This document shows positions 1 to 5,832 of a DNA stretch of 5,832 nt, piece by piece. The notes beneath the pieces were generated by a model. It was not told the DNA's origin, made no database searches, and was given only the letters and a program-made list of their open reading frames with translations. The stretch lies in assembly GCA_021735115.1 (NCBI GenBank), contig JAIPHQ010000054.1, forward strand, positions 1-5,832, in the 5' to 3' direction. The stretch is from Candidatus Omnitrophota bacterium (lineage in GTDB: Bacteria; Omnitrophota; Koll11; Duberdicusellales; 4484-171). Within the stretch, counting starts at the first letter, position 1. Each line of letters begins with the position of its first letter. The position numbers were made by a program, and so were the translations under genes.

Positions 1-75
1 AAACCAGGAAAAATTAGTTATCATATAATTATTTTACTAGTTAAACCATGGCTATTCAAGGGGTTAGGGGTTTAA
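1..75 (+). CDS. possible 3' end of an upstream gene (partial, unrecognised)
   Basis: Frame 1 is open from the left edge to a TAA at 73-75 and would encode 24 residues, ending in LVKPWLFKGLGV, with a hydrophobic stretch (HIIILLV) in the middle. The other two forward frames meet stops within the first 30 bases. The stop lies about 30 bases before the hisF promoter elements, a plausible place for a preceding gene to end. I do not recognise the family, and it does not look like the C-terminus of HisH or HisA, the usual hisF neighbours. A 24-codon open stretch can easily occur by chance, so this is a weak call. Confidence 0.2.
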   Translation, partial: KPGKISYHIIILLVKPWLFKGLGV

Positions 76-105
76 TTATGAAATCGTTTACATAAATCTA
101 ATTAG

Positions 106-134
106 TTTGGATTTTACTGCATATATGATATAAT
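106..134 (+). promoter_or_regulatory. predicted sigma-70-type promoter of hisF with extended -10
   Basis: A perfect TATAAT lies at 129-134, preceded by TG at 126-127, giving the extended -10 form TGaTATAAT. The -35 region is weak: TTTGGA at 106-111 with a 17-base spacer, or TTGGAT at 107-112 with 16. An extended -10 commonly compensates for a poor -35. Transcription would start near base 141, leaving a leader of only about 20 bases before the hisF ATG. That is too short for a his attenuator, leader peptide or T-box. The assignment rests on consensus matching in AT-rich DNA, supported by its position directly before the first gene of the row. Confidence 0.55.
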
Positions 135-160
135 TTATTCTTCCCTTTGGGGGGTTAATT

Positions 161-937
161 ATGTTAGCAAAACGAATAATACCTTGTTTAGATATCAAAG
201 ATGGCAGAGTGGTTAAGGGAGTTAATTTTGTCGACCTAAAAGATGCTGGAGATCCAGTAGAAAATGCAAAGATCTATCAAAGAGAAGGGGCTGATGAGTT
301 AGTTTTTTTAGATATTACTGCAAGTTTTCAAAAACGTAAAACTGTCATAGAGTTGGTAAAAGAAGTATCTCAAGTAGTATTTATGCCATTTACGGTTGGC
401 GGTGGCATAAAAAGCAATGAAAATATAAGAGAGATACTATTAGCCGGGGCCGATAAGGTATCAATCAATAGTTCAGCAGTGGAACGGCCTAAGATGATAA
501 CTGAGGCTTCAAATATCTTTGGCAGTCAATGTATTGTGGTTGCTATTGACGCAAAGCGCAAAGCGCAAAGCGCAGAGCGCGAAAACACAAGTTGGGAAGT
601 TTATACCCACGGAGGAAGAAAGCCAACCGGAATAGATGCTATCAGTTGGGCAAAAAAAATAGAGTCTTTGGGGGCAGGTGAAATACTTTTAACTAGTATG
701 GATTGTGATGGTACAAAAAAAGGGTTCGACCTTCCTTTAACCCAAGCAGTATCTGATGCTGTTAACATTCCGGTTATCGCGTCCGGAGGAGCCGGCAAGT
801 TAGATCATTTTTCTGATCTTTTTAAAAAAACTAAAGCTACAGGGGCATTGGCTGCGTCTATATTTCATTATAGAGAGATTACAATTAGCCAAATAAAGCA
901 AAGATTAAATCAAGAAAAAATAAATATAAGATTATAG
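161..937 (+). CDS. hisF: imidazole glycerol phosphate synthase, cyclase subunit HisF
   Basis: HisF is the cytoplasmic (beta/alpha)8-barrel subunit of IGP synthase. With ammonia delivered by the glutaminase HisH, it converts PRFAR to imidazole glycerol phosphate and AICAR in histidine biosynthesis. The 258-residue product has the family signature throughout: [16 protein letters not shown] with catalytic Asp11, the phosphate-binding TVGGGI at 78-83, [16 protein letters not shown] with catalytic Asp130, [16 protein letters not shown] with Asp181 and Asp183, IASGGAGK near 206-213, and [11 protein letters not shown] near the C-terminus. The start is fixed by this N-terminus and by a run of six Gs at 149-154 serving as ribosome binding site, 6 bases before the ATG. 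The loop after Asp130 is a few residues longer than usual and is encoded by a 7-bp tandem repeat. It is the first gene after the promoter; hisI follows 26 bases later. hisH is not seen and may lie elsewhere. Confidence 0.97.
   Translation: MLAKRIIPCLDIKDGRVVKGVNFVDLKDAGDPVENAKIYQREGADELVFLDITASFQKRKTVIELVKEVSQVVFMPFTVGGGIKSNENIREILLAGADKVSINSSAVERPKMITEASNIFGSQCIVVAIDAKRKAQSAERENTSWEVYTHGGRKPTGIDAISWAKKIESLGAGEILLTSMDCDGTKKGFDLPLTQAVSDAVNIPVIASGGAGKLDHFSDLFKKTKATGALAASIFHYREITISQIKQRLNQEKINIRL
551..578 (+). repeat. 7-bp tandem repeat inside hisF (three exact units plus one variant)
   Basis: GCAAAGC occurs three times in direct succession (551-557, 558-564, 565-571), followed by the one-mismatch unit GCAGAGC (572-578). 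The array begins at the base after the codon for catalytic Asp130 and encodes AKRKAQSAE plus part of the next codon. The AKR at its start is normal for HisF, so the array probably grew from native coding sequence. The encoded loop, from Asp130 to the GGRK strand, is about 5 to 7 residues longer than in HisF proteins I remember, such as that of Thermotoga maritima. It is locally much richer in G+C than its surroundings. Gain or loss of one unit would shift the reading frame; three units would not. Confidence 0.9.
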
Positions 938-963
938 AATAAACAACTAAAAGGAGTAGTGCG

Positions 964-1305
964 ATGGATAAAAAAAATAATAATCAATTAAATGTATCTG
1001 ATTTAAAATTTAACGAAAAAGGGCTTATCCCGGCAATTGTTCAAGATGAAAAATCAGGTGATGTATTGATGATAGCTTATATGAATAAGGAATCGATTCA
1101 AATTACTCTTGATGAAAAGAGAACTTGTTTTTATTCACGCTCGCGGCAAAAACTGTGGAGAAAAGGAGAAACCAGCGGGCATATTCAGACGCTTAAAAGT
1201 ATTTATTATGATTGCGATAAAGATGCGCTTTTGGTGATAGTTGATCAAAAAGGAGCCGCTTGTCATACCGGTAATTGGAGTTGTTTTTACCGAAAATTAA
1301 TATAA
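964..1305 (+). CDS. hisI: phosphoribosyl-AMP cyclohydrolase HisI (stand-alone, no HisE domain)
   Basis: HisI opens the purine ring of phosphoribosyl-AMP in the third step of histidine biosynthesis and is a Zn- and Mg-dependent cytoplasmic dimer. The 113-residue product has the complete family pattern: GLIPAIVQD at about 20-28, VLMIAYMN, the [14 protein letters not shown] core, DCDKD at 83-87 and [10 protein letters not shown] at 99-108. Asp83, Asp85 and Asp87 match the Mg-binding aspartates, and Cys84, Cys100 and Cys107 match the zinc ligands of the family. It stops right after the CF motif, so the PRA-PH (HisE) domain fused to it in many bacteria is absent and must be supplied by a separate gene. 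The start is supported by AAGGAG at 951-956, 7 bases before the ATG. It lies 26 bases after hisF and 27 bases before trpE, consistent with one transcript. Confidence 0.96.
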   Translation: MDKKNNNQLNVSDLKFNEKGLIPAIVQDEKSGDVLMIAYMNKESIQITLDEKRTCFYSRSRQKLWRKGETSGHIQTLKSIYYDCDKDALLVIVDQKGAACHTGNWSCFYRKLI

Positions 1306-1332
1306 AGGATGAAAAGATAAAAAAGTAGCAAT

Positions 1333-2808
1333 ATGGATACAAAAATTAATCCTAGCTTAAAAACATTTAAAAAATTATCCAAAAAAAATAATTTAATAGT
1401 TTTATCTTATAAGTTTTATTCGGATTGGTTTACGCCAATTGCAGCTTATTATAATTTAAAAAATAAGATAAAAGGGGATAGTTTTTTATTAGAATCGGTA
1501 GAAGGCCAAGAAAAGGTTTGCCGTTATTCCTTTTTAGGATTTTCACCCATCGCAACTTTTAAAACAAAAAAAGATAAAATTTACACAAAAACGAACAAAG
1601 CTTTCCAAATAAAAAAAGATCCATTAGATGAGTTAAAAAGAGCAATGAGTTGTTATAAAGTTGCTCCTAAAGAAAATTTGCGTTTTTTTGGGGGATTTGT
1701 TGGCTATCTTGGTTATGATTTAGTTAGGTTTTATGAGCCGGTGGGCAAAGAGTTAAAAGATAAAATATCTACTTTTGATTCTTATCTTATTTTGCCAAAA
1801 TATTTAGTTATATTTGATCATTTAAAAAAGCAAATTGAAATTCTTAATTTTGTTTCTATTGATGGAAAAAACAAATTAAGTAAAACTTATAAGGATGGGG
1901 TTAAAAATATCTCAAAATTATACGACCAAATGATTAAAATAAAGCCTTTGCCTAAGTTGAATTTTTTTAAAAAAAATATAAAAATGAAATCAAATTTTAA
2001 AAAAGCTGATTTTATAAAAGCATTAAAAAAAGCTAAAAAGTACATAAAAGAAGGCGATATAATTCAGACAGTCATATCACAAAGATTTGAAAGTAAATTT
2101 TCAAAGGATCCGTTTTTAGCTTATAGATATCTAAGAGTATTAAATCCATCTCCATATATGTTTTATCTTAACTTTGGCAAGATGAAGTTGGCTGGGTCTT
2201 CTCCTGAGATGTTGCTTCGGGCCGAAAAACATGAATTAATAACTCATCCTATTGCGGGTACTAGGCCGCGCGGTAAAAATGAAGGCCAAGACCAAAAGCT
2301 TAAGGAGTCCTTGCTTGCTGATAAAAAAGAAAGAGCCGAGCATATAATGCTAGTCGATTTAGCTAGGAATGATCTGGGACGAGTAGCAAAAAAAACAACA
2401 GTAAATTTACCTGTTTTTATGAATGTTGAAAAATTTTCGCATGTGATGCACATTGTTAGTGAAGTGAGGGCTAAGATTAAGAAAGGGCAAAATTTATTTT
2501 CTGCTTTACGGAGCTGTTTTCCTGCAGGAACTGTAAGCGGGGCTCCTAAGGTAAGAGCGATGCAGATAATTAATGAACTTGAACCAGATAGGCGGGGTGT
2601 ATATGCAGGATCAGTAGGATATTTTTCCTTCACAAATAGCTTAGATACTTGTATAATAATCCGGACTATCTTGTTTAAAGATAATAAAGCCTATATTCAA
2701 GCTGGTGCAGGTATTGTCGCTGATTCTCTACCAGAGAAAGAATATAAAGAAACAATAAATAAAGCTAAGGCTCAAGTAAAAGCCCTTGAGTTTGCAAGTG
2801 GAAATTAA
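1333..2808 (+). CDS. trpE: anthranilate synthase component I TrpE
   Basis: TrpE makes anthranilate from chorismate, using ammonia from the glutaminase TrpG; this is the first committed step of tryptophan synthesis. The 491 residues are the usual family length. The N-terminal domain carries LLES at 52-55, the tryptophan feedback-binding motif, followed by VEG and RYSFLGFSP. The chorismate-binding domain (about 225-485) has HPIAGTRPRG at 305-314, VDLARNDLGR at 341-350, EKFSHVMHIVSEV, PAGTVSGAPK at 397-406, and QAGAGIVADS near the end. PIAGT, rather than the PIKGT of aminodeoxychorismate synthase PabB, together with LLES, argues for TrpE, probably inhibited by tryptophan. No trpG follows; the next gene is rpsP. 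The ATG at 1333 gives a normal N-terminus, but the ribosome binding site is poor (only purine-rich AAAAAGTAGC before it), so translation may depend partly on coupling to hisI. The 27-base gap leaves no room for a trp attenuator. Confidence 0.96.
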   Translation: MDTKINPSLKTFKKLSKKNNLIVLSYKFYSDWFTPIAAYYNLKNKIKGDSFLLESVEGQEKVCRYSFLGFSPIATFKTKKDKIYTKTNKAFQIKKDPLDELKRAMSCYKVAPKENLRFFGGFVGYLGYDLVRFYEPVGKELKDKISTFDSYLILPKYLVIFDHLKKQIEILNFVSIDGKNKLSKTYKDGVKNISKLYDQMIKIKPLPKLNFFKKNIKMKSNFKKADFIKALKKAKKYIKEGDIIQTVISQRFESKFSKDPFLAYRYLRVLNPSPYMFYLNFGKMKLAGSSPEMLLRAEKHELITHPIAGTRPRGKNEGQDQKLKESLLADKKERAEHIMLVDLARNDLGRVAKKTTVNLPVFMNVEKFSHVMHIVSEVRAKIKKGQNLFSALRSCFPAGTVSGAPKVRAMQIINELEPDRRGVYAGSVGYFSFTNSLDTCIIIRTILFKDNKAYIQAGAGIVADSLPEKEYKETINKAKAQVKALEFASGN

Positions 2809-2814
2809 TTTAAT
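2786..2814 (+). promoter_or_regulatory. possible internal promoter for rpsP-yajC-secDF
   Basis: TTGAGT at 2786-2791 (matches the first four bases of TTGACA) and TTTAAT at 2809-2814 (five of six of TATAAT) are separated by exactly 17 bases. The element overlaps the last codons and stop of trpE. Transcription would start near 2820, just upstream of the strong rpsP ribosome binding site. A separate promoter here would let the ribosomal and Sec genes be expressed independently of amino-acid biosynthesis. Such matches arise often by chance in AT-rich DNA, so this is tentative. Confidence 0.35.
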
Positions 2815-2833
2815 AACAAATTGAGGAGGAAAA

Positions 2834-3415
2834 ATGCTAAAGATAAGGTTAAGGCGCCCAGGAAAATCAATTAAGGGCAGAACGCATCAAAAAATTGTGG
2901 TAACTGAAAAGGATTGGGCACGTGAGTCGAGATTTATCGATCAAGTTGGCTATTATGATCCGAAAAGGGATTTACTAAAAATTGATACTGATAAATATAA
3001 AGAATGGCTTCAAAAAGGAGCTCAGCCTTCTGAAACGGTAGCGAGTTTATTTAAGAATTACGGAAAACCAAAAAAAATAAAGAAGAAAAAGCAACCAAAA
3101 CAAAAAAAGGCTGAACAGAAAGAACCAGAGGAAAAAGAAGCAGAGAAACAAGAAACTAAAGTGGTAGAGAAGCCAAAAGAAAAACAGCAAGAAGAAGCTG
3201 AAGGAACAAAGGAAAATAAGAAAAAAGAACCGAAAGATAAGAAAGAAGAAGCTGCAACCACAGAAGCAGAGAAAAGTGCTGAAACAGAGAAAAAAACAGT
3301 GACCGAGGAGAGTCCTGAGCAAAGTGCTGGGGAAGAAAAGGATAAAGACAAAGAAGAAGAGCCAAAAGAACAAAAACCTAAAGAAGAACCTAAAGAAGAA
3401 GATAAACCTAAATAA
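2834..3415 (+). CDS. rpsP: 30S ribosomal protein S16 with long Lys/Glu/Pro-rich C-terminal extension
   Basis: S16 is a small-subunit protein that binds 16S rRNA and helps 30S assembly. Residues 1 to about 78 match the family: MLKIRLRRPG at the N-terminus, KIVVTEKDWARESRFIDQVGYYDP in the middle and WLQKGAQPSETVASLF at 58-73. Normal bacterial S16 is about 75-90 residues; this product has 193. The extra 115 or so residues are almost only Lys, Glu, Pro, Gln, Ala, Thr, Ser and Asp, with no aromatic residue or Cys. They are basic at first (KKIKKKKQPKQKK), then increasingly acidic, ending PKEEPKEEDKPK, and are probably disordered or partly helical. The frame is continuous, so this is one protein rather than S16 plus a second gene. 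The start is firm: GAGGAGG at 2823-2829, 4 bases before the ATG, is the strongest ribosome binding site in the window. The usual partners rimM, trmD and rplS are not next to it; trpE precedes and yajC follows. Confidence 0.93.
   Translation: MLKIRLRRPGKSIKGRTHQKIVVTEKDWARESRFIDQVGYYDPKRDLLKIDTDKYKEWLQKGAQPSETVASLFKNYGKPKKIKKKKQPKQKKAEQKEPEEKEAEKQETKVVEKPKEKQQEEAEGTKENKKKEPKDKKEEAATTEAEKSAETEKKTVTEESPEQSAGEEKDKDKEEEPKEQKPKEEPKEEDKPK
3068..3412 (+). other. low-complexity, purine-rich tract encoding the S16 tail
   Basis: This stretch consists of repeated AAA, AAG, GAA, GAG and CCA/CCT codons and is about four-fifths purine on the + strand. Degenerate short repeats include a perfect 12-base duplication, CCTAAAGAAGAA, at 3377-3388 and 3389-3400, encoding PKEE twice. 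The bias also explains the long stop-free but meaningless Phe/Leu/Ser-rich reading frames on the opposite strand. The pattern suggests growth by slippage and short duplications, with selection acting on charge rather than on exact sequence. Confidence 0.8.
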
Positions 3416-3433
3416 AATCAAAATTTAACCATT

Positions 3434-3438
3434 GGAGG
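3434..3438 (+). promoter_or_regulatory. ribosome binding site that fixes the yajC start
   Basis: GGAGG lies 5 bases before the ATG at 3444. An in-frame TTG at 3432 would extend yajC by four codons, but that TTG overlaps this site and has no binding site of its own, so the ATG at 3444 is preferred. Confidence 0.85.
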
Positions 3439-3443
3439 TTATT

Positions 3444-3716
3444 ATGGATCAAGGAGCAGGCAATGTATTTTATCAATTAATTCCGCTTATATTTTTATTT
3501 GCTGTTTTTTACTTTTTATTAATTAGACCGCAAAAAAAGCAACAAAAGCAGCATCAAATAATGATTGCAAATCTTAAAAAGAATGATCAAGTTGTTACTT
3601 CAGGAGGAATACACGGTACTATAGTTGCGGTTAAAGATAAAACTTTTGCTTTACGTATAGATGAAGGGACTAAAATCCAAATAGATAAGAACGCAATTTC
3701 ATATCTTAAAAAATAA
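3444..3716 (+). CDS. yajC: Sec translocon accessory subunit YajC
   Basis: YajC is a small inner-membrane protein that associates with SecD and SecF next to the SecYEG channel; its precise role is modest and not essential in E. coli. From the ATG at 3444 the product is 90 residues. It has a short periplasmic N-terminus, one membrane helix at about residues 8-26 (LIPLIFLFAVFYFLLI), then the family hallmark RPQKKQQK at the cytoplasmic face. The small cytoplasmic domain that follows contains NDQVVTSGGIHGTIV and ends with AISYLKK. It lies 28 bases after rpsP and only 5 bases before secDF, the classical yajC-secD-secF order, which strengthens the assignment of both. Confidence 0.95.
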   Translation: MDQGAGNVFYQLIPLIFLFAVFYFLLIRPQKKQQKQHQIMIANLKKNDQVVTSGGIHGTIVAVKDKTFALRIDEGTKIQIDKNAISYLKK

Positions 3717-3721
3717 AAACA

Positions 3722-5832
3722 ATGATTAGAAAAAGTGATTTAAAGTTACGGCTCATAGGGCTTTTGGTTTTAATTGGGTTATGTGCTTTGTATATTTTCC
3801 CATTAGATCAAAATATTGATCTAGGCCTAGATTTAAAAGGTGGTATGTATGTATTGCTTCGAGCCGATACATCAGGTATTGATCAAGATAAGGTTTCGAA
3901 TGCAATTTCTGCTGCAGTTGCAAAGTTGCGTACCAGAATAGATACATTTGGAGTTAAAGAAACTTCAATTTCAGTTCAAGGCGATAAATCTATTTTGGTA
4001 AAAGTACCTGGTTTAGTTGATCGGCAAATTATTGATGAATTAAAAAAGGTTGGTAAACTTGAGTTTAAATTAGTTTCGGACGACCAAGACAAAATGAGAA
4101 AAGCTTTAGATGGAGAGATACCGGCTGGTTATCAGTTAAAAGAATATAAAGGCAATAAGCTTTTAGTCAAAAAAGAAGCTGTTCTTAGTGGTTCAGACCT
4201 TTCAGAAAGTTTTGTCGGTTTTGATCCATATGGGGCTGCTGAAGTAAGGCTGCGTTTTACTTCTCAAGGGGCAGATAAATTTTCAAAAGTAACTCAAGAA
4301 AATACTGGAAAAATTTTAGCAATTATTTTAGATGGAACCGTACAAAGTACTCCACGGATCCAAGAAGCTATTTTGGGTGGCCGGGCTCAAATAACCGGTG
4401 ATTTTTCTGCTGATGAAGCTAAAGCCACAGCTTCAATCTTAAATTCTGGGGCTCTTCCTGTTCCTTTGAAGGTTGAAGAAGAAAGAAGCGTTGGCCCTCT
4501 TTTGGGTTCCGATTCAATTCAGCGGGGGATGAACTCTATAATCTTAGGTGCAGCTTTGGTGATTGGTTTTGTTTTAGTTTATTATCTTTATGGTGGAATT
4601 ATTACAATTATTTGTCTTGCCTTAGATTTATTATTCATATTAGCTGGTTTACGTCTTTTTGGCGCTTCTTTAACTTTACCTGGTATCGCTGGTATGATTC
4701 TTACTCTAGGGATGGCTGTAGATGCAAATGTTTTAATTTTTGAAAGAATCCGTGAAGAGCTATTTTTTGAAAAACCACTTTCTGTTGCGGTAAAAAATGG
4801 TTTTGATAAAGCTCGGCAGACGATATTTGATGCTAATTTGACTACTTTGATTGCCGCGATTTTCCTTTTTATCTATGGAACTGGCCCAATTCGAGGTTTT
4901 GCTACGACTCTTTCTTTAGGTATTATTGCTAGTATTTTTACTGCTATTTTTGTCGGCCGTATCGTATTTTCTTATTTTCTTGATTTAAAATTGAAGAAAT
5001 TCCCGATGCTTTCTATTGTTCCAAAATCTCATATTAATTTTGTTAAACTAAAAAATGTATGTATAGTGATTTCATCAATTATGATTATTTTTGGAGTGTT
5101 TAATTTTTATAAAAAAGGCCAAGCTGCTTACGGAATTGATTTTATTGGGGGCCAAAATCTTGAATACAAAATAACACCTAAACCGGATATCAGTAATATC
5201 CGTAGTATTTTAGCTGAAGCTGGTTTTGGTGATGTTGTTATCCAAGAGTTTATCGATATCCAAGGCGGTATCATGATCCAAAGTAAAGAAGATATTGCTT
5301 CATCAGTTAAAGAAGTTCTTGCTAGTAATTTTTCTCAAGTTGAAGAGTTGCAAGTAACTACCGTGGGTCCACGCATAGGGAAACTTCTGCGAAAAAGAGC
5401 ACTTTTGGCTATTCTTTTTTCACTTTTAGGTATTTTAGTTTATATTGCTTACCGATTTAAGCATTTTGATTTTGCCTTTGCGGCGGTAGGGGCGCTCTTT
5501 CATGATGTGATAATTAGTTTAGTTTTTATGAGTTTAGCTGGTTTTGAAGTGAATTTGCTTACGGTCACGGCGCTTTTGACTATAGCCGGTTATTCAATCA
5601 ATGATACCATTGTTATTTATGACCGCATCCGAGAGGTTTCGCCTAAGATGAATAAATCAAAATTAAGTGAAATAATAAATGTAGCAATAAATAATACTCT
5701 TTCTCGTTCAGTCATTACATCACTTACGACAATCCTGGTGGTTTTATCGATTTATTTGTTGGGAGGTAAGGCTTTAGCTGGTTTTTCTTTTACTCTTTTG
5801 ATTGGAATAATTGCCGGTACTTATTCTTCTAT
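3722..5832 (+). CDS. secDF: fused protein translocase subunit SecDF (3' end cut by window)
   Basis: SecDF is an inner-membrane RND-type protein that uses the proton gradient to pull secreted proteins through SecYEG after the SecA step. One uninterrupted frame covers 703 codons to the window edge and contains both halves. SecD part (about 1-425): membrane helix at 9-27, DLGLDLKGG at 33-41, a periplasmic domain of about 230 residues, ALPVPLKVEEE-SVGPLLG near 246-262, then five further predicted helices including TLPGIAGMILTLGMAVDAN with Asp334. SecF part (about 440 onward): helix near 442-460, GIDFIGG at 471-477, VGPRIG at 548-553, GYSINDT at 623-629 and TLSRSVITS at 659-667. Asp334, Asp628 and Arg662 correspond to Asp340, Asp637 and Arg671, the residues important for proton flow in Thermus SecDF, with the same 34-residue Asp-Arg spacing. 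The frame ends in GTYSS, so perhaps 20-40 residues are missing. The ATG at 3722 follows yajC by 5 bases with no clear ribosome binding site, suggesting translational coupling. Confidence 0.96.
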   Translation, partial: MIRKSDLKLRLIGLLVLIGLCALYIFPLDQNIDLGLDLKGGMYVLLRADTSGIDQDKVSNAISAAVAKLRTRIDTFGVKETSISVQGDKSILVKVPGLVDRQIIDELKKVGKLEFKLVSDDQDKMRKALDGEIPAGYQLKEYKGNKLLVKKEAVLSGSDLSESFVGFDPYGAAEVRLRFTSQGADKFSKVTQENTGKILAIILDGTVQSTPRIQEAILGGRAQITGDFSADEAKATASILNSGALPVPLKVEEERSVGPLLGSDSIQRGMNSIILGAALVIGFVLVYYLYGGIITIICLALDLLFILAGLRLFGASLTLPGIAGMILTLGMAVDANVLIFERIREELFFEKPLSVAVKNGFDKARQTIFDANLTTLIAAIFLFIYGTGPIRGFATTLSLGIIASIFTAIFVGRIVFSYFLDLKLKKFPMLSIVPKSHINFVKLKNVCIVISSIMIIFGVFNFYKKGQAAYGIDFIGGQNLEYKITPKPDISNIRSILAEAGFGDVVIQEFIDIQGGIMIQSKEDIASSVKEVLASNFSQVEELQVTTVGPRIGKLLRKRALLAILFSLLGILVYIAYRFKHFDFAFAAVGALFHDVIISLVFMSLAGFEVNLLTVTALLTIAGYSINDTIVIYDRIREVSPKMNKSKLSEIINVAINNTLSRSVITSLTTILVVLSIYLLGGKALAGFSFTLLIGIIAGTYSS

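Noticed and set aside
76..160. Leader peptide, T-box or attenuator before hisF
   Set aside because: The only small frame (ATG at 78, five codons) has no run of His codons, and the predicted transcript leader is about 20 bases, with no stem-loop or T-run.
2244..2633. 129-codon open frame on the minus strand within trpE
   Set aside because: It lies wholly inside the most conserved catalytic region of trpE and has no family resemblance; it is a shadow frame.
3047..3421. Several long open frames on the minus strand opposite the S16 tail, rich in Phe, Leu and Ser
   Set aside because: They are the complement of a Lys/Glu-rich, purine-biased coding tract that rarely yields stops on the other strand. 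They have no ribosome binding sites or recognisable domains, and overlap a well-supported S16 frame.
3432..3443. Upstream TTG start for yajC giving a 94-residue protein
   Set aside because: The TTG overlaps the GGAGG that serves the ATG at 3444, and the extra residues LEVI are not expected at a YajC N-terminus.
3804..3823. Perfect inverted repeat TAGATCAA-AATA-TTGATCTA (8-bp arms, 4-base loop), followed by the palindrome CTAGGCCTAG at 3821-3830
   Set aside because: It could form a hairpin, but it lies at the start of secDF, where it encodes the residues leading into the conserved DLGLDLKGG motif. It has no T-run for a terminator and no sign of being an operator.
4980..5060. Separate secF start between the SecD and SecF halves
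   Set aside because: The frame continues without a stop, and no ribosome binding site precedes the in-frame ATG codons in this region, so a single fused protein is the simplest reading.

Overview
The window is an AT-rich bacterial segment (G+C roughly one third by eye) with every recognisable gene on the + strand. From left to right it holds hisF, hisI, trpE, rpsP (with a very long C-terminal tail), yajC and a fused secDF that runs off the right edge. The gaps between genes are only 5 to 28 bases and contain no hairpin followed by a T-run, so the whole block could be one transcription unit. A good extended -10 promoter lies just upstream of hisF, and a possible second promoter overlaps the end of trpE just before rpsP.

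Layout: bases 1-75 may be the tail of an upstream reading frame (weak). Bases 76-160 are a short promoter region with no room for a leader peptide or T-box. Bases 161-1305 encode two consecutive or near-consecutive enzymes of histidine biosynthesis: PRA cyclohydrolase (HisI) and the cyclase subunit of IGP synthase (HisF). Bases 1333-2808 encode anthranilate synthase component I (TrpE), the first committed step of tryptophan synthesis. Bases 2834-3415 encode ribosomal protein S16 with a Lys/Glu/Pro-rich extension of about 115 residues. Bases 3444-5832 encode the Sec translocon accessory proteins YajC and SecDF, which help pull secreted proteins across the inner membrane using the proton motive force.

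Organism: the protein motifs are typically bacterial. Neither the gene content nor the order matches the textbook his, trp or rpsP-rimM-trmD-rplS arrangements of model bacteria. The combination of amino-acid biosynthesis, S16 and yajC-secDF in one row suggests a less-studied phylum; an Omnitrophota-like or related environmental lineage is a guess, and the sequence alone does not settle it.

No mobile element, CRISPR array, tRNA, rRNA or defence system is seen. I see no evidence for an entirely new biological system here. The most notable points are the charged tail on S16, a 7-bp tandem repeat inserted in hisF immediately after the catalytic Asp130 codon, and the unusual operon composition.
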